Source: Verrucomicrobiota bacterium JB022 (GTDB taxonomy: Bacteria; Verrucomicrobiota; Verrucomicrobiia; Opitutales; Oceanipulchritudinaceae). From it: DNA of 64,000 bases. The notes under the pieces are model-generated. The model was not told where the DNA came from, did no database searches, and was given only the letters and a program-made list of their open reading frames with translations. The position numbers and the translations under genes were made by a program. The stretch covers positions 55,323-119,322 of the forward strand of contig JAUTCQ010000024.1 of NCBI GenBank assembly GCA_030673845.1, read 5' to 3'. Shown here in pieces: positions 52,452 to 61,508 of the stretch (its first letter is position 1; each line of letters opens with the position of its first letter).

Positions 52452-54050
52452 ATGTCGCGCACCCTTGGTTCGCTGTTCATCCTGGCCGCGAGCGGGCTTA
52501 GCCTCCCGCTGGCGGCCTCGCCATCTACGGCACCGGCGGCCGCCGCTCAGGCCACGCAGTCGCTCACCCTGCAAACGGGCGACTACGTTCGCCTACGGGT
52601 TACGGTACCCGAGCTGGGGACCGCGTTGCAGGTGCACAGCCCAGGTGGCGACGCCTTCCGGCGCTTCGAGCTGAAGGAGGGCACCCATGATCTGGCCTTT
52701 GTGGCAGAAACGGTCGGCGACTACCGCCTGACTTGGATCGGTAAAGCGGGCGAGCTGGAAGTCCTTCACCGCATACCACGAGCAGAGCAGCCGGTGCCCG
52801 CACGGCATCCGATGGTGCTGAAGAGTCCACGCCTGCAGGCCTTGCTAAGCGCGCTGGCGGCGGGCGAGCTGAAAGTCGAAGACGCCTTCTGGGCGGAAAT
52901 CGAGCAGGAGGGCGCACCGCTGGTCGAGGCGAAGGACGATGCGGAAGTGTGGGTGACGTTTCTTTGGCGGGGCAATGCCCATACCACGGGCATTTTCCTG
53001 AATTGGCCGGTGTTTTCGCCGCACAAGGAAGACAACCTCTTCCAGCGGCTGGGCGACTCCAACGTGTGGTTCCATACCGCAGCCATGCCCAAGGGGCTCC
53101 GCCTGAGCTACAAGTTGGCCCCGAATCCACCCTTTGGGCCGGAATCGTCGCGGGCGGACCTACGGCGGGCGGTGATCGCCACCACGCAGGCCGACCCGCT
53201 GAATCCGCGTCGCTGGCCCCCGGATCCGGCGCGCGACAAGTTTGCCGTGTCGTCGGTCATCGACCTGAGCGGCGAAGGCGTGTCATGGATCGATACTCCA
53301 GCCGCCGCCCGTGGTCAGGTAGAGACCTCGGCGTTCGCGAGCGAATTGTTGGGCAACACGCGCGAGATTACCGTCTACACGCCTCACGGTCTGCCTCAGG
53401 GAGCCCCACACCTGCCGGTATTGATTGTGTTCGATGCCGATCGCTATCTGAACGAGATCCCGACTCCGGCCATTCTCGACTACCTGATCGAAGCGGGCGA
53501 GATTCCACCTGCCATCGCGGTTTTTGTGGCCAACCCGACGGCGCAATCGCGCGCGGTGGAGCTGCCGGCCAACCCTCGCTTTGCCGATTTTCTGGCCGAC
53601 GAGCTGTTGCCTTGGGTGCGAACTCGCTATGCCTGCACTGCCGATCCGCAGCAGACCATTGCCGCCGGTTCCAGCTTTGGCGGGCTGGCGGCTACATCGG
53701 TGGCTTTCTTCCGCCCGGATGCGGTGGGCGCGGTTTTGAGCCAATCCGGCTCTTACTGGTGGGCACCCGATGGGGCCGAAGGCGCGGCGGGCACAGAAGC
53801 GGAGCCGGCATGGCTCAACCGCCGTCTGGCCCAGCACGAGCGTCTGCCCATTCGCTTTTACCTGGAGGCCGGCATCCTTGAAACGGTTTCCGACATCCGA
53901 CCGACCAACCGCGCATTGCGAGATGTGTTAACGGCCAAGGGCTACCCGGAGGTGGCCTACCATGAATTCCCCGGCGGCCACGACGACTACTGCTGGCAAT
54001 TCGGTCTTGCGCGCGGCCTGAAGGTGCTCCTTCAAAACGCAAGCGACTGA
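52452..54050 (+). CDS. Enterochelin esterase (Fes)-like protein, exported
   Basis: 532 residues. A signal peptide (about 1-22) and a beta-sandwich leader (about 40-115) precede the Fes N-terminal domain (FWAEIEQEGAPLVE, WVTFLWRG, about 137-165), then the alpha/beta hydrolase domain with AAGSSFGGLAA (nucleophile) and FPGGHDDYCW (His). Fes proteins hydrolyse catecholate siderophore backbones to release iron; those exported act in the periplasm. It follows the receptor by 7 bp in one operon. The native siderophore is unknown. Confidence 0.9.
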   Translation: MSRTLGSLFILAASGLSLPLAASPSTAPAAAAQATQSLTLQTGDYVRLRVTVPELGTALQVHSPGGDAFRRFELKEGTHDLAFVAETVGDYRLTWIGKAGELEVLHRIPRAEQPVPARHPMVLKSPRLQALLSALAAGELKVEDAFWAEIEQEGAPLVEAKDDAEVWVTFLWRGNAHTTGIFLNWPVFSPHKEDNLFQRLGDSNVWFHTAAMPKGLRLSYKLAPNPPFGPESSRADLRRAVIATTQADPLNPRRWPPDPARDKFAVSSVIDLSGEGVSWIDTPAAARGQVETSAFASELLGNTREITVYTPHGLPQGAPHLPVLIVFDADRYLNEIPTPAILDYLIEAGEIPPAIAVFVANPTAQSRAVELPANPRFADFLADELLPWVRTRYACTADPQQTIAAGSSFGGLAATSVAFFRPDAVGAVLSQSGSYWWAPDGAEGAAGTEAEPAWLNRRLAQHERLPIRFYLEAGILETVSDIRPTNRALRDVLTAKGYPEVAYHEFPGGHDDYCWQFGLARGLKVLLQNASD

Positions 54051-54090
54051 TTGCCAGCCAACTGCACGATGCCCTGCGTCATTGAAAAAC

Positions 54091-54126
54091 AAAACCGTCA
54101 AACACCTTGAGTGCTTGACGGTTTTT
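54091..54126. terminator. Bidirectional terminator after the fes-like gene
   Basis: AAAACCGTCAA (54091-54101) pairs with TTGACGGTTTT (54115-54125), with inner CAC/GTG pairing. T-runs follow on both strands. It serves the receptor-esterase operon and the convergent trypsin-fold gene. Confidence 0.9.
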
Positions 54127-54161
54127 ATTGTCTGAAGTTTCAGAAAGGCGGCGAGGCTCGA

Positions 54162-54833
54162 TCAGATGGTCACGCCATGGCGTTCGGCCAGCTCGCGCCC
54201 GTGCTGAATGGACACGGCGTAGGAGAGGTGCGAAGCGATATTGAGCTCTTCCGGCACCTGTTGCTGGCTGATCTGGACCGGGTCGAAGCGGCCTTGGATG
54301 ATGCCGATGATCCGGCCGTCGTTGGAGTTGACCAAGGGGCCGCCAATCGTGCCGGGGTGCGTGACCGCGTCGAAGAGGAACAGGCGCGTCTCATTGGGCG
54401 ACAGCATCTTGGCCGAGACGATCCCCTGCATCACCATGATATTGTGAATGCGGAGGTGCCCGAAGGAGACGCCAAAACTGAGCACATAAGTGCCCTCGTT
54501 CGTTTCGTCGGCATTGCCGATAATGTCTTGGGGAGCGGCCACAGGCTCCTCGAAGTCGAGCTTGAGCAGCGCCAGATTGCGCGCTCGGTCCATGTCGATC
54601 AGGCGCACCGGGTAAGGCGTCACTACCTCCATGCTCAGGGGCGTATAGCCGCCGGCCTGGGCGGGCGAGACGAGCACCAGCTCGTCGTCGGGTTTGAGGT
54701 AATGGGCTGCCGTGAGCAGATAGCCTTCGGAGTGGACGATAAAGGCCGTCCCGAGAAAGAGCACACTGTCCTGGCTGCGCTTCATGAGCATCATGCAGCC
54801 ATTCTCGTAGCGTTGGATCATGGTCTGGTGCAT
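54162..54833 (-). CDS. Trypsin-fold (S1C-like) protein lacking catalytic Ser and Asp: probable pseudoprotease
   Basis: 223 residues from ATG 54833, without a signal peptide. YLLTAAHYL keeps the catalytic His, but the Asp position before LALLKLD is Asn, and the usual GNSGGPL reads GTIGGPLV, with Ile (codon ATT) in place of the nucleophile Ser. The rest of the chymotrypsin-like double barrel is well conserved, so it may bind peptides or a partner without cutting. It follows the BCCT transporter gene by 19 bp, implying co-expression and perhaps regulation of that carrier. Confidence 0.85.
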   Translation of the reverse strand: MHQTMIQRYENGCMMLMKRSQDSVLFLGTAFIVHSEGYLLTAAHYLKPDDELVLVSPAQAGGYTPLSMEVVTPYPVRLIDMDRARNLALLKLDFEEPVAAPQDIIGNADETNEGTYVLSFGVSFGHLRIHNIMVMQGIVSAKMLSPNETRLFLFDAVTHPGTIGGPLVNSNDGRIIGIIQGRFDPVQISQQQVPEELNIASHLSYAVSIQHGRELAERHGVTI

Positions 54834-54852
54834 AAACGAGAATCGGTGGGGA

Positions 54853-56565
54853 TTACGAGGAGGGCTTGCGCGGGTTCGAATCGGGCTTGGGATCAGACTT
54901 GCGACCACCGAGGCGGACCCACATTTCGCGGTTGCCGGAGGTGGCTGGTGCGAGCTTGCTCACGATCGTCTTAAAGCGCTCGCCGCGATGGTAGGTCGGC
55001 AGCTTGAAGCCGACGGTCGAGTCCTTGTAGTCCGCAAAGCCCTTGCGCAGGCTGAGGCACATCAGGAGCAGCACGGCTGCAAAGGGCAGCCCTGTCGCGA
55101 TTGCTGCCGTCTGCAGCGCGGACAAGCCGCCGCCGACCAGCAACACCGCCGCGACTACGCCTTCGAGGATGGCCCAGAAGAGGCGCTGCGGGATGGGCGG
55201 ATCGGGATCGCCGCCGGAGGTAATGATGTCGATCACCATCGAGCCGGAGTCCGACGAGGTGACGAAAAACATGATGATCGAGCCAATCGCCAGCAGAGAA
55301 GTCACCATACTCAGCGGGAAGTTTTCGAGCACGACGAAGAGCGAGACCGGGATGTTGTCGCGCACCGCCTCGACGATGCCGCCGGGCCCGAACATTTCCA
55401 GATTCAGGGCCGTATTACCGAAGGTGGTGATCCAGAAAAAGGTGATGAGCGTGGGGGCGAGGAGCACGCCAAGGATGAACTCCCGCACCGTGCGGCCATA
55501 GGAAACCCGGGCGATGAACATGCCGACAAAGGGTGACCACGCGATCCACCAGCCCCAGTAGAAGACCGTCCAGGTGTTCTGCCAGGCGGTATTTTCGTAG
55601 GTTTCGTTCCAGGTGGCGAGGCGCGGCAGGCTGTCGAGATAGTAGCCGATATTCTCGATAAAAGCGTTGAGAATAAAGAGCGTGGGCCCGAGCAGAAGCA
55701 CGAAGCACAACAGCGCGGCTGCGATCCAGAGGTTGATCTCCGAGAGGAAGCGGATGCCTCCGTCGAGGCCTTTCACGACCGACCAGGTGGCCAACGCGGT
55801 GATGCCGGCAATCAGCAGAAGCTGAATCGTAGGGCTCTGGCCGATGTGGAAGAGGTGATCGAGCCCGGCATTGACTTGCCGCACACCGAGGCCCAGCGAG
55901 GTCGCAACGCCAAAGAGCGTGGCGACCGTGGCCATGATGTCGACCACGTTGCCGATCCAACCGTGAATGCGCTCGCCAAAGAGCGGGTAAAAGACCGACC
56001 GGATCGAAAGCGGCAGCCCGCGGTTAAAGGAAAAGAAGGCGAGCGAGAGCCCTACGAGGCAGTAGATACCCCAGGGATGCAGGCCCCAGTGCAGGAACGT
56101 CAGGTCCATCGCGACCCGGGCGGCCTCGGGCGTCATCGGCTCAACCAGCGGAGATCCACTGAAGTGGAAGATCGGCTCGGCCACCCCGTAGAAGAGCAGG
56201 CCAATGCCCATGCCGGCGCTGAAAAGCATCGCCATCCAGCCCATGGTCGTGAATTCGGGCTTGGCATCGTGTCCACCGATACGGATGTCGCCGTAACGGC
56301 TGATCAGCAGGTAGAGCACGAACACCAGGATGATGTTGGTCGTGGCGACGAAGAACCACCCGCCCATCGTGGCGATCCAGGTCTGCAGGCTGGTGAAGAC
56401 CTGATTCATCCGGTCGTGGAAGATCAAGGTAACCGCGACGGTGGAGATGATAAGAAAGGCCGAGATAAAGAAGACGTATGGATGGACGTCGAACCTCAGC
56501 CAACCCTCTTTACCCTCTTCCCCGCCATTTGGCGCGTCGGTTTGTGGGGAATTGCTGGCGTTCAT
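54853..56565 (-). CDS. BCCT family transporter (betaine/choline/carnitine type)
   Basis: 570 residues from ATG 56565. About 12 transmembrane segments run from about residue 30 to 510. FSAGMGIGLLFYGVAEPIFHF and FYWGWWIAWSPFVGMFIARV are the BCCT signatures, and the Trp-rich segment would form the substrate cage. Hydrophilic N- and C-tails (Lys/Asp-rich end) could sense osmotic state, as in BetP. It imports quaternary-ammonium osmolytes with sodium or protons. A pseudoprotease gene follows after 19 bp. Confidence 0.95.
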   Translation of the reverse strand: MNASNSPQTDAPNGGEEGKEGWLRFDVHPYVFFISAFLIISTVAVTLIFHDRMNQVFTSLQTWIATMGGWFFVATTNIILVFVLYLLISRYGDIRIGGHDAKPEFTTMGWMAMLFSAGMGIGLLFYGVAEPIFHFSGSPLVEPMTPEAARVAMDLTFLHWGLHPWGIYCLVGLSLAFFSFNRGLPLSIRSVFYPLFGERIHGWIGNVVDIMATVATLFGVATSLGLGVRQVNAGLDHLFHIGQSPTIQLLLIAGITALATWSVVKGLDGGIRFLSEINLWIAAALLCFVLLLGPTLFILNAFIENIGYYLDSLPRLATWNETYENTAWQNTWTVFYWGWWIAWSPFVGMFIARVSYGRTVREFILGVLLAPTLITFFWITTFGNTALNLEMFGPGGIVEAVRDNIPVSLFVVLENFPLSMVTSLLAIGSIIMFFVTSSDSGSMVIDIITSGGDPDPPIPQRLFWAILEGVVAAVLLVGGGLSALQTAAIATGLPFAAVLLLMCLSLRKGFADYKDSTVGFKLPTYHRGERFKTIVSKLAPATSGNREMWVRLGGRKSDPKPDSNPRKPSS

Positions 56566-56849
56566 GTATGAGACTGGTTGGAAAGCAAGCGCCGCCCCAT
56601 CAGGCAATGGTGCGGCAGCGAGAGTTGAGAATACATCAAGGTAGGCATGAAAAACAAGCCCGCGACCCAATTAACGTTAAGCCAACGCCTTTGGAGATAG
56701 ACGAGGCGCGGCTCTAGCGGTCGGCAATCACAGGCAGCCAAACGTCCTCGACTGGTTGTCTGCCCGCCAGCGCTTCCTACGGTCTGAAAAGACTTACGGT
56801 GTGGCAGGTGCGACTACTGGATAATTTTAGACGTTCCTCTCTTCCGATT

Positions 56850-58217
56850 ATGAAGCTACTCCAACGACCCCTGTTTACCCTGACCAGCCTTGCCCTGCTC
56901 TGCAGCATGGCTTTCGCCTCCAATTTTGGCCGCATCTACCCCTCCGAAAAGCGGCAGATGACCGACGAGCAGACCGGCGCAACCCTGACCGTCCTGACCG
57001 AAGGCGAGTCCAGCGACTCCAAGCCCTACCAGACCCACACGACCTGGACTTCCGACCACGAGTGGATCATTTTCCGCTCCGACCGTGGCGGCAATGGTGG
57101 CCAGATCTTTATCGTACATGAAGGCACGGGCGAGATCCTGCAACTCACGGACAACCCCGTTACCAACACCGGCAGCATCAACCTCTCCGAGAGCGACATG
57201 ATCCTCTACTACGTGCGGGGCGGACGCTCCCGTGATGCAGAGGAAGGCCAGGAGCGCCCGCGCGAGCTGGTGGAGCTGGACCTTGCCAAACTGATCCCCG
57301 ATGCCCGCGCGAAGAAGGTGAAGGAGCCTTCCGCCTACGAACGCGTCGTGCTGACGCTGCCGGAAGACTTACGCGACTCGGGCGGCATGGCCCTGGATCC
57401 CAACGGCAAGACGATGTACTGGGGGGTCGGATGGGAAACGCCGGAGCAAAAGAAGGCCCGAGAGGAGGCGGCCAAGAACCCGCCAGCCAATGCCGGTAAC
57501 AGCCGACGCGATATTGATTCGAGCAACACCGACCCGAATCAGGCCCGTGAAGCCGCTCGCAAGCGCTTTGAAGAACGCGGGCGCGGACCGGGCGGTATCC
57601 GCGCAATCGACTTGAAGACCGGCAAAGTGACCAAGGTGATCGATGTGGACCTGCGCATGGGCCACGTGCAGACCAACCCGTGGAAGTCGGGCGAGATCAT
57701 CTATTGCCACGAGACGACCGGCGATGCACCACAGCGTATGTGGACCGTCCAGGCCGACGGCAGCGACAACCGCCCCCTCTACCCCGAGACGGAAGACGAA
57801 TGGGTGACGCACGAGACCGTGGCGAGCCGTGACGAGGTGCTCTTCAACATCATGGGCCACCTGCCCTACCTGCGCGAGCGCCCGACCGGCATCGCCGTCG
57901 TCAATCTGCGCACCAACGACATGAAGATTATCGGCCAGGTGGAGGAAGATTTGCCCAACGGCACGCTGGGCGGCTTCTGGCATTGCAATGCTTCGCCCGA
58001 CGGCAAATGGGCGGTCGGCGACACCTTCCTCGGCAACGTCTTCCTGATCGACCGCGAAACGGGCGAGCGCATCCTGTTGACGACCAATCACAAAATGCGC
58101 CCCGACCACACGCACCCGATCTTCAGCCCCGACAGCAAGCGCGTCGTGATCCAATCGGGCCTGCTGAGCGATGGCGAAAAGCTCGACCTCATCTCCATCC
58201 CGGTGCCCCAACGGTAG
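56850..58217 (+). CDS. Oligogalacturonate lyase-like protein (PL22), exported
   Basis: 455 residues from ATG 56850. A signal peptide (about 1-23, ending AFA) is followed by a seven-bladed propeller with GRIYPSEKRQMTDEQTGA at the start, GHVQTNPWKSGEIIYCHE and EWVTHE, matching the His-containing active-site and metal-binding motifs of PL22. It splits unsaturated digalacturonate to monomers. An Asn/Arg-rich insert (about 205-245) is unusual. Export suggests periplasmic action, unlike the cytoplasmic enterobacterial enzyme. A CE7 gene follows 74 bp later. Confidence 0.88.
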   Translation: MKLLQRPLFTLTSLALLCSMAFASNFGRIYPSEKRQMTDEQTGATLTVLTEGESSDSKPYQTHTTWTSDHEWIIFRSDRGGNGGQIFIVHEGTGEILQLTDNPVTNTGSINLSESDMILYYVRGGRSRDAEEGQERPRELVELDLAKLIPDARAKKVKEPSAYERVVLTLPEDLRDSGGMALDPNGKTMYWGVGWETPEQKKAREEAAKNPPANAGNSRRDIDSSNTDPNQAREAARKRFEERGRGPGGIRAIDLKTGKVTKVIDVDLRMGHVQTNPWKSGEIIYCHETTGDAPQRMWTVQADGSDNRPLYPETEDEWVTHETVASRDEVLFNIMGHLPYLRERPTGIAVVNLRTNDMKIIGQVEEDLPNGTLGGFWHCNASPDGKWAVGDTFLGNVFLIDRETGERILLTTNHKMRPDHTHPIFSPDSKRVVIQSGLLSDGEKLDLISIPVPQR

Positions 58218-58291
58218 GGATCTGACGGATTGAAAGGGTCGGCACTGACGGCTTGCAGGGGCAATGCAATCGTTTTAGCTCCTACTACGTC

Positions 58292-59263
58292 ATGCCGATC
58301 CTTGACCTACCCCTCGACAAGCTGCGCACCTACACTGGCCGTAATCCACGGCCCGCCGACTTCGACGCCTTCTGGCAACAGTCGCGCGAGGAGCTGGCGA
58401 CCATCGCGCCTGAGGTGGAGCTGAAGCCGGCCGCTTTTCAGACGCCGCTGGCCATTTGCAGCAACCTCTATTTCTCCGGCACGCACGGCGCACGCGTCCA
58501 CGCCAAGCTGCTGCGGCCCAAGCATCGCCCGGCCGACGGCAGCCCCATCCTGCTGCACTTCCACGGCTACTCCGGCAACTCGGGCGACTGGATCAATCTG
58601 CTGCCGTGGGTGGCCTCCGGCTTTACCGTAGCGGCAATGGATTGCCGGGGCCAGGGCGGCTTGTCCGAAGACATCGGCCCGGCGCGCGGCGGCACGCTTT
58701 ACGGGCACGTGGTTAAGGGCCTGGACGACACCCCTGATCGGCTTTACTACCGCAACGTGTTCCTAGATACCGCTCGGCTGGCGGAGGTCGTGCGCGGGCT
58801 GGACGGCGTCAATCCTGACCGCGTCGCCAGCATGGGCGGCAGCCAAGGGGGTGCGCTCGCATTGATTTGCGCCGCTCTCGTGCCGGAGGTGTCGCGCACC
58901 GTCTCGATGCACCCCTTCCTCTGCGACTATCAGCGCGTGTGGGAGATGGATCAGGCCAAGGCCGCCTACATCGGCCTCTACGAATACTTCCGCCGCTTCG
59001 ACCCGCGCCACGAGCGCGAGGTGGAGGCCTTTACACGGCTCGGCTACATCGACGTGCAGCACCACGCGCCCAGCATCCAGGCGGAGGTATTGATGGCCAC
59101 CGGCTTGATGGACCCGATCTGCCCGCCCTCAACCCAGTTCGCGGCCTACAACAAGATCCGCACGCCGAAGGACATAGCTATCTACCCCGATTTCCACCAC
59201 GAGATGCTGCCGGGCTTCTACGACCAGGCTTACGGCTTTCTGGGTCGGGGCTGGGTGATGTAG
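58292..59263 (+). CDS. Carbohydrate esterase family 7 (acetylxylan esterase/cephalosporin-C deacetylase)
   Basis: 323 residues from ATG 58292, matching the roughly 320-residue CE7 length, with no signal peptide. MDCRGQGG is the family RGQ motif, GGSQGGALAL the nucleophile elbow, and FHHEML the His-Glu motif. It removes acetyl groups from short sugars in the cytoplasm. Behind the PL22 gene it probably deacetylates imported oligogalacturonides or other oligomers. Confidence 0.93.
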   Translation: MPILDLPLDKLRTYTGRNPRPADFDAFWQQSREELATIAPEVELKPAAFQTPLAICSNLYFSGTHGARVHAKLLRPKHRPADGSPILLHFHGYSGNSGDWINLLPWVASGFTVAAMDCRGQGGLSEDIGPARGGTLYGHVVKGLDDTPDRLYYRNVFLDTARLAEVVRGLDGVNPDRVASMGGSQGGALALICAALVPEVSRTVSMHPFLCDYQRVWEMDQAKAAYIGLYEYFRRFDPRHEREVEAFTRLGYIDVQHHAPSIQAEVLMATGLMDPICPPSTQFAAYNKIRTPKDIAIYPDFHHEMLPGFYDQAYGFLGRGWVM

Positions 59264-59286
59264 GAGCGGCGCACCGCATATCGGCA

Positions 59287-59322
59287 CAAAAAAGCCAGCG
59301 ACCCGGTTTGGATCGCTGGCTT
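59287..59322 (-). terminator. Terminator after ilvC
   Basis: AAGCCAGCGA (59292-59301) pairs with TCGCTGGCTT (59313-59322) around 11 nt. On the minus strand it is followed by a T-run, 23 bp after the ilvC stop. Confidence 0.9.
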
Positions 59323-59344
59323 AAAGTAACGGAAGAACCGAAAC

Positions 59345-60370
59345 CTAGTAGGCGGCTTGGGCGCCCTTCAGGTTGGCCTTCTTGACCCAGGGCATCATGG
59401 AGCGGAGCGACACGCCGACTTCTTCGATCGGGTGCTTGGCTTCGTCTTCACGGATCTGGTTGAGCTTCTTGTAACCGCTTTCGTGCTCGGCCACCCAGTT
59501 CTTGGTGAAGGTGCCGTCCTGGATGTCCTTGAGGACGTCCTTCATGCGTTTCTTCACTTCGGGCCCGATCACGCGGGGACCGCTAACATAGTCACCCCAC
59601 TCGGCCGTGTCGGAGATGGAGAAGCGCATGCCGGAGAGGCCGCTCTCGACCACCATGTCGACGATCAGCTTCATCTCGTGGCAGCACTCGAAGTAGGCCA
59701 TTTCGGGGGCGTAACCAGCTTCCACCAGCGTCTCGAAGCCGGCCTTGACCATCGCGCTGAGGCCGCCGCAAAGTACGGCTTGCTCACCAAACAGGTCGGT
59801 CTCGGTTTCCTCGCGGAAGGAGGTCTCGATCACGCCGGCACGGCTGCCGCCGATACCCTTGGCCCAGGCCAGAGCGATGTCCTTGGCGCCCGCGCTGGAG
59901 CCTTCGAGCACGGCGATAAGCGTCGGGACGCCCTTGCCTTCCTTGTACTGGCTGCGCACGGTGTGGCCGGGGCCCTTGGGGGCGACCATGATGACGTCGA
60001 CGCCCTTGGGGGCTTCGATCAGGCCGTAGTGGATGGCGAGGCCGTGGACGAAGAGAAGGGTCTTGCCCTTGGAGAGGTTCGGAGCGATTTCCGACTCGTA
60101 GAGGGCCTTCTGCTTCATGTCCGGCACAGCGATCATGATCACGTCGGCCTTCTGCACCGCTTCGGCGGTGTTGTAGACTTCGAAACCGAGGTCCTTGGCC
60201 ACCGGGATCGACTTGGAGCCTTCATAGAGGCCGATGATCACGTTCAGGCCGCTGTCCTTCAGGTTCAGCGCGTGAGCGTGGCCCTGGGAGCCGAAGCCGA
60301 TAACGGCCAACGTTTTACTTTGAATGGGCGCGAGGGAAGCCTCGGCATCGGAATACACTTTGGCAGGCAT
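59345..60370 (-). CDS. ilvC: Ketol-acid reductoisomerase, class I
   Basis: 341 residues, the class I length. [17 protein letters not shown] (about 27-43) is the NADP-binding loop, and the C-terminal knotted domain has [16 protein letters not shown] with the Mg-binding Glu. It isomerises and reduces acetolactate in valine, leucine and isoleucine synthesis. It follows ilvN by about 50 bp on the same strand and ends at a strong terminator. Confidence 0.98.
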   Translation of the reverse strand: MPAKVYSDAEASLAPIQSKTLAVIGFGSQGHAHALNLKDSGLNVIIGLYEGSKSIPVAKDLGFEVYNTAEAVQKADVIMIAVPDMKQKALYESEIAPNLSKGKTLLFVHGLAIHYGLIEAPKGVDVIMVAPKGPGHTVRSQYKEGKGVPTLIAVLEGSSAGAKDIALAWAKGIGGSRAGVIETSFREETETDLFGEQAVLCGGLSAMVKAGFETLVEAGYAPEMAYFECCHEMKLIVDMVVESGLSGMRFSISDTAEWGDYVSGPRVIGPEVKKRMKDVLKDIQDGTFTKNWVAEHESGYKKLNQIREDEAKHPIEEVGVSLRSMMPWVKKANLKGAQAAY

Positions 60371-60424
60371 GATTACAAAGATATGCAGTAGGTTGGTGTC
60401 TTAAGGGAGGGAGCGGCCGGCTGC

Positions 60425-60919
60425 TTACTGCAGCTCCAGCTGGCGATTGCGGCCAAGGGCGGCCATACCGGTGCGAGCCATCGACCTGACGCCGAAGGGC
60501 TCGATCATGTGCAGGAAGGCTTCGATCTTTTCCTGATTCCCCGTCATCTCCACGATGACGCTGCGGTGGCTGACGTCGACGATCTTGGCGCGGAAAATGT
60601 CGCAGATCTGGACGATCTCGGCACGCTTGTCGCCAGCTTCGGCGACTACCTTGACCAGCACCAGTTCACGCGCCACAAAGGCGCCTTGAGCGAGGTCCTG
60701 GACCTCAATCACGTCAATGAGTTTGTTGAGCTGCTTGATGGCCTGGTCCAGCTGCTGCGTGTCGCCCATGACCGTCGCGGTAATACGCGAATACTTCGGG
60801 TCGTGAGTCGGTGCAACGTTGAGCGTGTCGATATTGAATCCACGCCCACTGAACATACCGGCCACCCGCGCAAGCACGCCAAACTTGTTTTCGACGAGAA
60901 CGGAGAGGGTGTGACGCAT
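60425..60919 (-). CDS. ilvN: Acetolactate synthase small (regulatory) subunit
   Basis: 164 residues from ATG 60919. An N-terminal ACT domain (HTLSVLVENKFGVLARVAGMF, shortened, about 3-75; GRGFNIDTLNV) and the C-terminal IlvH/IlvN regulatory domain (about 80-160) are complete. It gives valine feedback inhibition and boosts the large subunit's activity. The large-subunit gene (ilvB) is not adjacent and must lie elsewhere. AACCCCCG precedes the start. Confidence 0.97.
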   Translation of the reverse strand: MRHTLSVLVENKFGVLARVAGMFSGRGFNIDTLNVAPTHDPKYSRITATVMGDTQQLDQAIKQLNKLIDVIEVQDLAQGAFVARELVLVKVVAEAGDKRAEIVQICDIFRAKIVDVSHRSVIVEMTGNQEKIEAFLHMIEPFGVRSMARTGMAALGRNRQLELQ

Positions 60920-61052
60920 GGTGATAGGTCTACGGGGGTTGCGAAAAGCGACAAAGCTCGCCACCACACGCCAAGCTGGCAAGCAAAAACCTCCCCCCGA
61001 CACCCCAAGCCCCAGCATTTGCCCCGAATATGCCTCCTGGCACCTCTCCGGC

Positions 61053-61364
61053 ATGGACGAAGCTGCCCATCTCTGCATGTCCCCCGCCCAAGCCGCCCTA
61101 CTTGTCAGCCTGTGGAGCCTGCACACTCTGCTCGCAGCCGCAACGACTACTCTGCTGACGCTGAAGTTTGCCCCGCAGCCTCATTTTGTGTACTGGGTGG
61201 CCGCCATCTGGTTCATCCCTTACCTGGGTACCGCCTTCGCCCTCCTCAAGCTGCTGCTCCAGCCCCGCCTTTCCCAGGCAGAAGCAGACCAACAGTGCCC
61301 TGCATCTGCCCCACCCTTCCCCACGTCACACAGCTTGACTTTCCCCGGTCGACGTCGAGGATAG
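61053..61364 (+). CDS. Possible small membrane protein (PLDc_N-like)
   Basis: 103 residues from ATG 61053 in the 454-bp gap between ilvN and a tRNA. Two hydrophobic segments are predicted (about 12-37 and 43-66), and YWVAAIWFIPYLGTAFALLK resembles the PLDc_N two-helix domain. There is no clear SD and the C-terminus is low-complexity, so the gene may be spurious. Nothing else was seen in the gap. Confidence 0.45.
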   Translation: MDEAAHLCMSPAQAALLVSLWSLHTLLAAATTTLLTLKFAPQPHFVYWVAAIWFIPYLGTAFALLKLLLQPRLSQAEADQQCPASAPPFPTSHSLTFPGRRRG

Positions 61365-61373
61365 CAGGTTGCT

Positions 61374-61449
61374 GGGGAAGTAGCTTAATGGATAGAGCAA
61401 CGCTCTTCTAAAGCGTAGGTTGCGGGTTCGACCCCCGCCTTCCCTGCCA
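61374..61449 (+). tRNA. tRNA-Arg (anticodon TCT)
   Basis: GGGGAAG and CTTCCCT form the acceptor stem (one G-T pair); the D arm is in GCTTAATGGATAGAGC; ACGCT/AGCGT closes the anticodon loop CTTCTAA giving TCT; the T arm has TTCGACC. Discriminator G and encoded CCA end at 61449. Its 3' end adjoins an integrase gene and is the likely attachment site. Confidence 0.97.
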
Positions 61450-61508
61450 GATCATCAACGACTTACGAGATTCCTACCAATTTCCTCTCAAAACGGACTC
61501 GCGTTTCG

